A stretch of 32,140 nt of DNA from Kiritimatiellia bacterium (lineage in GTDB: Bacteria; Verrucomicrobiota; Kiritimatiellia; RFP12; UBA1067), in contig JAEDKA010000044.1 in the NCBI GenBank assembly GCA_016296065.1, positions 1 through 32,140 on the forward strand, written 5' to 3'. Shown here piece after piece: positions 14,504-22,200 of this stretch (positions within the stretch are counted from its first letter, which is position 1; the number at the start of each line of letters is the position of its first letter). The notes under the pieces are model-generated. The model worked only from the letters and a program-made list of their open reading frames with translations, did not search any database and had not been told where the DNA came from. The translations under genes were made by a program, and so were the position numbers.

Positions 14504-15589
14504 ATGAAATCTGAACGACTTTACTCCCTCGACCTGTTGCGCGGACTCGACATGATCCTGCTTGTAGTCATAGGTCCTATGTTTGCAGCGATCAACACCT
14601 CCTGGCCGCTTCCGAAATGCGTGATGGGCCAGTTCCACCACAACTGGGGCGGATTCACCCTCTGGGACCTCATCATGCCGCTCTTCATCTTCATGTGCGG
14701 CTCGGCGGTGCCCTTCGCACTCGAGAAGCGCAAGACGAACGGACGCGCGGGAATCCCCTACTGGCGGCATGTCATTGCGCGCGTCGCCGTGATGTGGATT
14801 CTCGGCATGGTCGCACAGGGACGTCTCCTCTCGATGGACATAATGCTCATAAACCCCTTCAACAACACGCTACAGGCCATCGCGGCCGGATACCTCGTCG
14901 CCGCCATCGTGCTAGCGACTCCCTCGAAGCGCGTCCGCATCGCCGCGCCCTTCGTCCTTGCCGCGGCATACACCGCCTTCCTCCACTTCTGCGGAGACTA
15001 CACGATCGACGGAAACGCCGCGACGCGCCTCGAGCGCTGGATACTTCCGCTAATCACCCCCGAGGGATCGAAGGCGCTGGAGATGGCCGACCCAGGCTAC
15101 TCCTGGTGGGCGACGATTCCGATGTTCGGCGTGATGACGCTATGCGGAATGGCGGCGACGGACATCGTCATGGACGAATCCGTTCCGCAGACCAAGCGTC
15201 TTGCGCGGCTCTCGGCTCTCGGCGCGGGGCTTCTAGCGTTCGGATGGGTCGCCTCGCCGCTTATACCGGCGATCAAGCACATCTACACCGTGACCTTCAC
15301 GGCGCAGGCGATGGGATGCTGCATGCTCCTTCTCGCAGCGCTCTATTTCGTGTCGGACGTTCTGCGCTTCCGCAGGGGGACGTGGCTCGTGCTGCTTTTC
15401 GGACATACCTCGCTCATGGCCTACATGTGCCACGTCTTCAAGCCTGCGTTCAAGGCATTCGGAAAGATGTTCGCGCCAGGCGCGGCGCATCTGTTCGGAA
15501 GCGCCGCCGAGCCCATCGCAACTTGGCTCGCGGCGTCCGTCCTTCTCGTCTGTTTCCTCGCCCTCTGGCGCGGCCGCAAATGCAGTTAG
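14504..15589 (+). CDS. DUF5009 / HGSNAT-like polytopic membrane protein, putative acyltransferase
   Basis: 361 residues. Start ATG 14504 (MKSERLYSLDLLRGLDMILL): the RLxSLDxLRGxD motif at the N-terminus is diagnostic for the heparan-alpha-glucosaminide N-acetyltransferase-like / DUF5009 group. About nine or ten transmembrane segments follow (LIMPLFIFMCGSAVPFAL, VAVMWILGMVAQGRLLS, WATIPMFGVMTLCGMA, GWVASPLIPAIKHIYTV, GTWLVLLFGHTSLMAYMCHV). HGSNAT transfers acetyl groups from cytoplasmic acetyl-CoA across the membrane to amino sugars; bacterial homologues are assumed to modify exported glycans, so it fits the esterase and glycosidase beside it. A reading frame upstream to 14096 is open only by chance, since the promoter and the conserved N-terminus both point to 14504. 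The sole clear plus-strand gene in the window. Substrate not determined. Confidence 0.9.
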   Translation: MKSERLYSLDLLRGLDMILLVVIGPMFAAINTSWPLPKCVMGQFHHNWGGFTLWDLIMPLFIFMCGSAVPFALEKRKTNGRAGIPYWRHVIARVAVMWILGMVAQGRLLSMDIMLINPFNNTLQAIAAGYLVAAIVLATPSKRVRIAAPFVLAAAYTAFLHFCGDYTIDGNAATRLERWILPLITPEGSKALEMADPGYSWWATIPMFGVMTLCGMAATDIVMDESVPQTKRLARLSALGAGLLAFGWVASPLIPAIKHIYTVTFTAQAMGCCMLLLAALYFVSDVLRFRRGTWLVLLFGHTSLMAYMCHVFKPAFKAFGKMFAPGAAHLFGSAAEPIATWLAASVLLVCFLALWRGRKCS

Positions 15590-15591
15590 GA

Positions 15592-15831
15592 CTACTCCTT
15601 CGGCGCGGGCAGTGGGGCGGGAATCATGCCGTAGTACTCAAATATTCTGCGGCGCTCGCCGGTCAGCATTGCGTGCTGGCGTAGTCCTCGCGAGGTGCGC
15701 ACAGGGTACCTCGCGAGGTAGGCATAGGGTACCTCGCGAGGTGGATGGTGGGTACCTCGCGAGGTGGTTTTCACGAACTTCAGGCCCTCGACGTCGCAGA
15801 TGGACGCCTTTCCATCGCCGCAAGGCGTCAC
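15592..15831 (-). CDS. Small hypothetical protein containing a palindrome array
   Basis: 79 codons starting with a GTG whose last bases overlap the stop of the glycine-rich gene (GTGA at 15828-15831). It begins MTPCGDGKASICDVEGLKFV, passes through the 23-bp palindrome array as TSRGT, PREVP, LARYP and TSRG in rotating frames, and ends RQHAMLTGERRRIFEYYGMI followed by PAPLPAPKE. The non-repetitive C-terminus looks like ordinary protein. No family known. It could be a real gene invaded by the repeat or a chance frame: the repeat has no stop codon in any minus frame. Low confidence. Confidence 0.35.
   Translation of the reverse strand: MTPCGDGKASICDVEGLKFVKTTSRGTHHPPREVPYAYLARYPVRTSRGLRQHAMLTGERRRIFEYYGMIPAPLPAPKE
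15685..15765. repeat. Array of four 12-bp palindromes at exact 23-bp spacing
   Basis: ACCTCGCGAGGT occurs at 15708-15719, 15731-15742 and 15754-15765, and with one changed first base at 15685-15696. Starts are exactly 23 bp apart. The 11-base spacers differ except for a shared GGGT end in three of them. Each unit is self-complementary. It is too short in spacer and too few in copies for CRISPR. Confidence 0.9.
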
Positions 15832-18710
15832 CTCACGAACAGACCGAAAGCGACAGGCTCGTGTTTGTAGCGGATGATCACGATGCCGCTGCCGCCGTTG
15901 CCGCCGGGGCCCTGGTCGCTACCATTGCCCCAAATAGCACCACCGCCGCCGCCGCCGCCGGTACCATTCTCGGCATGACCGACGTACGCCATATTGTCGG
16001 AAGGGCCATAGTGATCAACGGGATCCACGCCTGTAGGCCAGTAGCCGCTGTCTCCACCGCCGCCCTTACCTCCCTTGGCCTGCGTTCCCTCGCGACCGAC
16101 ATTGGCGTTGGTTCCGCCTGCGCCGCCGCCCGCATACCACTTCTCCTCGCCGGAGAAGTCGCACTTGCGCCCGTCACCACCCTTGCCCGGTCCGTCGACT
16201 GATGAAGAGTATCCAGCCTCACCAGCGCCGCCGCCACCCGCACCAAATTCGTTGGAATTGCTTCCCTCGACAAATGTGCTAGACCCGCCGTCATGTCCCT
16301 GGCCATTAACGCCGGCTCCACCAGCATATTCAGTGTTTGTCCCACGGTTTAGCGTCATCGAGTAGGCACCGCCACCGGAACCGCCTGCACGACCAATATG
16401 AGTCCAAAGACCAGCGCCGCCGCCGCCGCCGTAAGCTGTCCTTCCGTTGAAGACCGTATTGCCGCCGTCTTCTCCGTCCTCACGGTTCCTAATGCCTCCG
16501 CGGCCGCCTGCGCCCACGGTGACGGGGTGCTTTCCGGCGAGGAGCGTCACATGCTCAAGGACGAGCATTCCGCCCGCGCCGCCGCCGCCGGCCGCGCCAT
16601 ATCCGTTGCCGCCGCCGCCACCACCTCCGACGAGAAGCACATCGACATAGGTGGAGTCTGGAATGTCAAACTCGCCGTCTTCGGTAAACGTGTGGATCAG
16701 GTATCCACGCTTCCGGACAATTGTGTTGCCGCCTGTGGCGGGGCGCGAGAAATCGGAGAATTGCCCAGCATAGCGAATAATCACGATGCCGTCGCCGCCG
16801 CGTCCGCCGTTAGACGCACTGGCTTCGTTGCCGTTGCTTCCGCCGCCGCCGCCGCCGCCGCCGGTGCCGTCGACTCCGTCTTCGCCGTCACGCTTGTACC
16901 CGTGGGTCGGATCGCCGTCATAGGCCCAGTCATTGTAGGTACCGCCCTTGCCGCCGCCGCCCTTGCCGCCAGAGGATTCAGAACCGTTGCGATACCGACC
17001 GCCGAGGCCGCCACCGCCGCCGCCGCCATACCAGACCTCCTCGCCGGTGATAGAGCAGGCTATGCCATCACCGCCATTGCCCGCGTAGTAGTAGTCGCAG
17101 AACGCAGCATAGGTGCCATTGTCGTCCTTGTATTCTTTCACAATGAACGAACCGCTGCCGCCCGGCGCCCCGGCGCCGCCGCCGCCACCACCGCCGTTGA
17201 TGTGCTGTCCGGAGTAGTTCTTGACGACTTTCGTCTCAAGGGTGTCGTCGGCCAGCACGGCGGAATGCAGGTTGAGTCCGCCGTCGTGGCCCTGGCCGTC
17301 CATGCCGGTTCCGGCTTCACGCGCCCAGTCGCTGACGGCCGAGGCGCCGCCGCCGCTGGCGCCGTCGTCCGTAGTGTTCGGATTTCCGTACCCGTGGTTT
17401 CCGGCACCGCCGCCGTAGGCGATGAAGTTTGCAAATGAGCTGTCCGTGCCTTTCACGTTCTCGACGCCGCCTGCACCGACTACAACCTGATATTCTCCGG
17501 CCGCAATGGTGACATTCTGGCGATAGACCACACCACCAGCACCACCGCCGCCGCCGCCGGAATAGCCGCCGTTGCCGCCGCCACCGCCACCGCCGACGAT
17601 AAGGATGTCGGCATCGACACTCTTTTCAAAGCGAATGTACCCGTTCGTGGCAAAGGAAATGACTGCGTAATTTCCAACGGAGGAGGCTGCGCCGTTGACG
17701 ACGGCACAGTCACCGAATGTTTCGTATTCCAGCGTCTGGAACGATCCGGAACCGAACCACTTAACCGATTCCCCTTCAATGACTTCAATTTTATAGTAGT
17801 ACGTGGTGCCACAGATCAGATCGGTCAACTCGCCGGAGAACAAACGATCGGAATCGACAACCAACGTCTTGCTAAGGGTAAGAGACTCTTGATCTGTGCC
17901 GTAGCGCAGAACGACCGATTCAGATTCACCAGAGAGATATGCCCATCCCGAAAAGCTGGAATGAACATCGGACGGAACGAAGGAGATGGAAGCAAGGGCA
18001 TTCTCAGCCCGAGCCTCTATCTCCCAGAAGCAGGTGTAGCCGAGCTCCTGCTCGGGGAAGACGATGCGCAGTCCCGTGATGTCCACGGCGAGCGGCGCGC
18101 CGGCGGCGTCGGCGTACTTCACCATGCGGAAGTGCGTCGAGTTGTCGAGGGCGGGGGTGATGCTGTTCTTCACGACTGCGTTGTCGCTGCTCTTTCCGGA
18201 GCAGAACGACGAGTTCGGAAGCGTCCTCCAGGTGGAGCCGTCGGTTGTTACCTGGATGGCCGAGACGGCGATGTCGTTGCGGGTGCCGTCGGGCCACTGC
18301 GTCCAGAGACGGACGTCGCCAAGTTTCTTTGGCTCCGCGAAAGTCCACGTAAGCGTAGAGTTGTCCGAAACAAGCCAGCGGGCGTTCGATTCCTTGTTCC
18401 AGTTGCTGGTGTCCTCGTGAGTGGGGATCGCACCGTCGGTAAGGCACGAGGCACTGCTAGCCTGGGCCTCATAGTAGGCGCCGTTGTTTCCGTAGCCGGA
18501 GCGGATGGCGCCTTCGACGGCGGCAGGCGCGAGACCGCGCAGGAGGTTATCGGCGGCGGGAAGCAGCGCCGAGACGCTGGCGTCGTCAAAGTACGGCTGG
18601 TTGCCGTTGAGCAAGTATGTGCAGTGCGTAGCGGCTGGCGTCGCCAGGGCAGAATACACGCCGACTGCCGCAGCCGCGGCTGCCAGTACGAGTTTTCGCA
18701 GTGATTTCAT
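15828..18710 (-). CDS. Secreted glycine-rich surface protein with discoidin-like N-terminus
   Basis: 960 residues. Signal peptide MKSLRKLVLAAAAAAVGVYS with cleavage near ALA (23). Residues about 60-235 resemble a discoidin / F5/8 type C carbohydrate-binding domain (DNSTLTWTFAEPKKLGDVRL, VDITGLRIVFPEQELG). About 240-328 is fibronectin-III-like (GTTYYYKIEVIEGESVKWFG). Two glycine-rich domains follow (about 365-650 and 690-950), each opening D(I/V)L(I/L)VGGGGGGG and ending GGxGIVIIRY, the layout of glycine-rich adhesin or tail-fibre-like domains. It ends VAFGLFVR, a weak form of the tail seen in its neighbours. CGGGGACC lies before the ATG, and the promoter is at 18764-18793. A close paralogue is 19285-23511. 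Probably a surface adhesin or matrix protein; ligand unknown. Confidence 0.88.
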   Translation of the reverse strand: MKSLRKLVLAAAAAAVGVYSALATPAATHCTYLLNGNQPYFDDASVSALLPAADNLLRGLAPAAVEGAIRSGYGNNGAYYEAQASSASCLTDGAIPTHEDTSNWNKESNARWLVSDNSTLTWTFAEPKKLGDVRLWTQWPDGTRNDIAVSAIQVTTDGSTWRTLPNSSFCSGKSSDNAVVKNSITPALDNSTHFRMVKYADAAGAPLAVDITGLRIVFPEQELGYTCFWEIEARAENALASISFVPSDVHSSFSGWAYLSGESESVVLRYGTDQESLTLSKTLVVDSDRLFSGELTDLICGTTYYYKIEVIEGESVKWFGSGSFQTLEYETFGDCAVVNGAASSVGNYAVISFATNGYIRFEKSVDADILIVGGGGGGGNGGYSGGGGGGAGGVVYRQNVTIAAGEYQVVVGAGGVENVKGTDSSFANFIAYGGGAGNHGYGNPNTTDDGASGGGASAVSDWAREAGTGMDGQGHDGGLNLHSAVLADDTLETKVVKNYSGQHINGGGGGGGAGAPGGSGSFIVKEYKDDNGTYAAFCDYYYAGNGGDGIACSITGEEVWYGGGGGGGLGGRYRNGSESSGGKGGGGKGGTYNDWAYDGDPTHGYKRDGEDGVDGTGGGGGGGGSNGNEASASNGGRGGDGIVIIRYAGQFSDFSRPATGGNTIVRKRGYLIHTFTEDGEFDIPDSTYVDVLLVGGGGGGGNGYGAAGGGGAGGMLVLEHVTLLAGKHPVTVGAGGRGGIRNREDGEDGGNTVFNGRTAYGGGGGAGLWTHIGRAGGSGGGAYSMTLNRGTNTEYAGGAGVNGQGHDGGSSTFVEGSNSNEFGAGGGGAGEAGYSSSVDGPGKGGDGRKCDFSGEEKWYAGGGAGGTNANVGREGTQAKGGKGGGGDSGYWPTGVDPVDHYGPSDNMAYVGHAENGTGGGGGGGAIWGNGSDQGPGGNGGSGIVIIRYKHEPVAFGLFVR
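16411..16619. repeat. 209-bp block identical to 19850-20058
   Basis: By direct comparison both blocks are identical base for base, while flanks diverge at once on the right and soon on the left. They encode part of the last glycine-rich domain (GGMLVLEHVTLLAGKHPVTV, RNREDGEDGGNTVFNGRTAY). Synonymous sites match too, so this indicates recent gene conversion or duplication. Confidence 0.9.
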
Positions 18711-18763
18711 GATTTGGTCCCCGTTGTTTCTTGTCTGTAAAAAGTTCCCTTGTCCACAATGCT

Positions 18764-18793
18764 ATTGTATCATAGCCGCGGGAGAAAAGGCAA
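18764..18793 (-). promoter_or_regulatory. Promoter of the 960-residue glycine-rich gene
   Basis: Minus strand TTGCCT (-35), 18 bases, TACAAT (-10) with TG one base before it, so extended -10. Upstream, ACAGACG is repeated 23 bp apart (plus-strand CGTCTG at 18802 and 18825), with a run of T between. The same layout precedes the paralogue at 23566-23594. A weak imperfect hairpin precedes the T-run here, so the region may once have been a terminator. Confidence 0.6.
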
Positions 18794-18864
18794 GCAATGG
18801 GCGTCTGTTTACAAAAAAATTCTTCGTCTGTTTTGCGAGAGAAGTTTTGGTTCATCAAAGAATT

Positions 18865-19120
18865 TAGTGGAACAGCATGCCGCTAAGAAATATAAACTCC
18901 GAACGTTTGGGCTCTCGCTACCGCTCCGCAGCTTCGCGCCACTCAACGACTGTATATGTGCCAGGGTAAGCATTTTGGGATGCGACTGCGTCGCATAAAT
19001 CGGCCGAAGGCCGCTATAATCACAGCAAAGAGCGTCTCCTGGGTGTGGTTGAAAAGTGCGGAGCAGTGAAGCGGTAGCGAGAACCCTAACCATCGGAGTT
19101 TTACTCATATTCTTCCACTA
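18865..19120. mobile_element. Candidate MITE-like element with imperfect terminal inverted repeats
   Basis: The ends are TAGTGGAA at 18865-18872 and its complement at 19113-19120. Further in, TAAACTCCGA (18893-18902) pairs with TCGGAGTTTTA (19093-19103), and TCTCGCTACCGCT (18913-18925) pairs with its exact complement (19070-19082). The middle contains a hairpin ATGCGAC-TGC-GTCGCAT. No transposase. A minus frame of 99 codons runs across it but has no recognisable feature, so I read the 256 bp as a non-autonomous repeat element in the gap between the two glycine-rich genes. Confidence 0.5.
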
Positions 19121-19235
19121 AAAACTCCGAAGAGCCGAAGTTTTCGTGGGCGACGCAAAGTGCAACATCCGACAAGCCCAATCGGCCATGAGGATATATG
19201 CATAAAGGATTCGGCTGCCCCTTGATAATGAGAAG

Positions 19236-19268
19236 CAGCCCCGTCCGGTATCCGGGCGGGGCTGTTTT
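19236..19268. terminator. Strong hairpin after the 1408-residue gene
   Basis: CAGCCCCGTCCGG and CCGGGCGGGGCTG form a 13-bp stem with one G-T pair and a three-base loop. It is about 20 bases beyond the stop of the glycine-rich gene ending at 19285. TTTT follows on the plus strand, while on the minus strand only a pyrimidine-rich stretch follows. Best read as the transcription end of the minus-strand gene. Confidence 0.6.
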
Positions 19269-19284
19269 CGGCTTTGCCGATGCA

Positions 19285-22200
19285 TTACCTGATTCTCACA
19301 GTAAACGCCGTGCGACGCAGCTTGTAGCGGATGATCACGATGCCGCTGCCGCCGTTGCCGCCGGGACCCTGGTTGTTGCCGTTGCCCCACATGGCTCCGC
19401 CGCCGCCGCCACCGCCAGTGCCATTCTCGGCATGGCCAACGAACGCCTCGCCGTCAGAAGTGTAGTCGGTGGAGGCTCCAGTCGGCCAGTGGCCGCTCTT
19501 TCCGCCGCCGCCCTTGCCGCCCTCAGCGGCGATGGTCCAGCCGACATTGCCGTTGCCGCCGCCTGCGCCGCCGCCCGCATACCACTTCTCTTGGCCGGAG
19601 AAGTCGCACATAAGGCCGTCGCCGCCCTTGCCAGGACCATCCGTCGTGGCGGAAGATCCGGCCTCGCCCGCACCACCGCCGCCAGCGCCGAAGTTGTCAG
19701 AGTTGTTGCCGTTGAGAACGCTGCCGCCGCCGTCGTGTCCCTGGCCTTCGACACCTGAACCTCCGCTATACGAACCACGAGTGTTCATAAGCGTCATCGA
19801 GTAGGCACCGCCACCGGAACCGCCTGCGCGGCCGTTGACATTCCAGATACCAGCGCCGCCGCCGCCGCCGTAAGCTGTCCTTCCGTTGAAGACCGTATTG
19901 CCGCCGTCTTCTCCGTCCTCACGGTTCCTAATGCCTCCGCGGCCGCCTGCGCCCACGGTGACGGGGTGCTTTCCGGCGAGGAGCGTCACATGCTCAAGGA
20001 CGAGCATTCCGCCCGCGCCGCCGCCGCCGGCCGCGCCATATCCGTTGCCGCCGCCGCCGCCGCCACCGACAAGAAGGACGTCGACATAGGTGGAGTTCGG
20101 AATCTCGAACGTCCCGTCTTCGGTGAACGTGTGGATCATCCATCCGTTCGCCTTGTCCTTGACGACGGTGTTGCCGCCAGTCGCCGCCTTGGAGTCGTCC
20201 GCAAAGGTCTGCACGAAGCGGATGATCACGATGCCGTCGCCGCCGCGTCCGCCATGCGTCGAGGGGTTGCCCTTGCTCCCGCCGCCGCCGCCGCCGCCAC
20301 CGGTGCCGTCGACGCCATCTTCTCCTGCGCCACCACCATTGTTGTCGTTCACATAGCCGCCCTTGCCGCCGCCGCCCTTTCCGCCTGCAGCGATGAATCC
20401 GCCGCGATACCAGCCGCCGTTTCCGCCGCCGCCGCCGCCGCCGTACCAGAGTTCCTCGCCGGTGATTGAGCAGGCGATTCCGTCTCCTCCGACTCCTGCA
20501 TAATAATCGTTAACGAACAGCGTGTCGACTCCCCCGTCTGTCTTGTATTCGCCGATTGTGTATGTTCCACCGCCGCCGGGCGCTCCTGCGCCGCCACCGC
20601 CGCCGCCGGCATTGACGAATTCTCCCATACCGTTCTTGACAACGTTGGAATCAATCTTGCCGCTGGCGTAGTCGGCGAGCAGCGTGTCGCGGAGGCAGCT
20701 CCCGCCGTTATGGCCCATGCCCTCTGTACCTGTTCCAGAATAGCGGTTGCCGTAGTCGCTGACGGCCGACGCGCCGCCACCGCTGCCGCCGTCGCACTCA
20801 GCATTGGCATCGCTGTAGCCGTGGTTTCCGGCTCCTCCACCGAAGGCGTGGCGTCCGGCGAAAAGGGTGTCAGTGCCCTTCATGTTTTCCGCTCCGCCCT
20901 TTCCGACAATGACGTCGTACTGTCCGGCCGCGATAAAGACGCTCTGCTGGTAGATGACGCCGCCGGCTCCGCCGCCGCCGCCGCCGGAGTAGCCACCTTC
21001 ACCGCCGCCGCCACCGCCGCCGACGAGCAGGATGTCGGCGCGGACAGTGTTGGAGAAGCGGATGCGTCCGTTGCTCGTGAAAGAGATGACGGCGCTGTCT
21101 CCGTCGGCAGAGGCGGATCCGTTGACAACCGCGCAGTTGCCGTATGTCTCGAACTCAAGCGTGCGGAACTTTCCGGAGCCGTATCCCGTCGGAACGCTTC
21201 CCGTGCGGATTTCTACCGCGTAGAAATATTCGGTCCCCTCCTTGAGTCCGTCGATCTCTCCGCTGAACGTGCCGTCCTCGGCGATGTTGAACGTCTCGCT
21301 GGCGTTCAGCGCGTCGGCGCGCGTTCCATAGCTGACAACCGCGACGCCGTTGCCGCTGGTGACGTCGGTCGTGCCGCTGACATTGACAGAGACGTCGAAA
21401 GGTTCGACCGTCATGGAGCCGAAGGTGTTGGAGGTCGGAATCCTCACCGTCTCGCGCTTCGTGTCGGTTCCGTCGTCGTTGGAAAGGACGACAGAGAAGA
21501 ACACCGGGTCGCCGAAATTCGCCGGGGACGTGTAGCCGAACGACGCCGTGCTGAGTGCGTCGGGATCGTACGCGATCCAGTTGTTCGCGTCAGGCTCGAC
21601 TGTGCCCTCCTCGTTGTCCTGGAACACCTGGTACTTCGTGTAGCCTCCGACGCGCGGAATGGCCTTGAGCTGGGCCTGTCCGGACGAAAGCTCCTCGATT
21701 CCCGTAGTGGAATCGACGATGAAGAGTCCGGGGTCAAGACGATAAGTGAGGTCGTAGAACGCCTCGTCGGATGTCGACTGAGGCGCAAGATACATGTAAT
21801 CGCCGCCGCTGCCTTCGCGGAACTTTATCATGATCGAATTGACGCCCTGCCGGAGATGGCCTGCGGCCGTGCCGGTGCCATATCCGGTGCTGAACTGAAG
21901 CTTGCCGTTGACGTAGACGTACGTATCGTCGTCGCTTTGATAGCGCCAGTTGATGTCCCGGTCGTCAGGCGAAATGACGTAGATGTGATAATACTTGAGG
22001 TAGTTGTCGCGTTCGGGGGCGGGCTTCCACTGCTCGCCGCTGATGGAAGCCGCCGTCCAGACGAGCGTTCCGGGCGTGTGCGTGGTGTCGGTGGTTGTCA
22101 GCCCCGTGTAGGTCAACCCAGGATATGGGCGGATGTTCAGCTCGCCGCCGAAGTTCGCGAGATAGTCGTGGCCGATTCCGTTGTTCGGACTGAGATCGTC

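Noticed and set aside
15685..15765. CRISPR array
   Set aside because: Repeats of 12 bp with 11-bp spacers are far too short, only four copies are present and no cas gene is near.
16398..17438. 346-codon plus-strand Ala/Val-rich frame
   Set aside because: Complement of GGC glycine codons gives GCC runs; the composition is an artefact of the glycine-rich gene.
15828..18710. Glycine-rich proteins as collagen-like or silk-like fibres
   Set aside because: There is no Gly-X-Y periodicity. The glycines alternate with ordinary beta-strand sequences ending in GIVIIRY, so folded glycine-rich domains are more likely.
18809..19108. 99-codon minus-strand gene between the glycine-rich genes
   Set aside because: It extends over the inverted-repeat element and into the promoter region, with no domain, signal or good RBS; treated as a chance frame.
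16411..20058. Identical 209-bp blocks as an insertion sequence
   Set aside because: Both copies are in frame at the same place in homologous domains, with no inverted ends; gene conversion explains it better.
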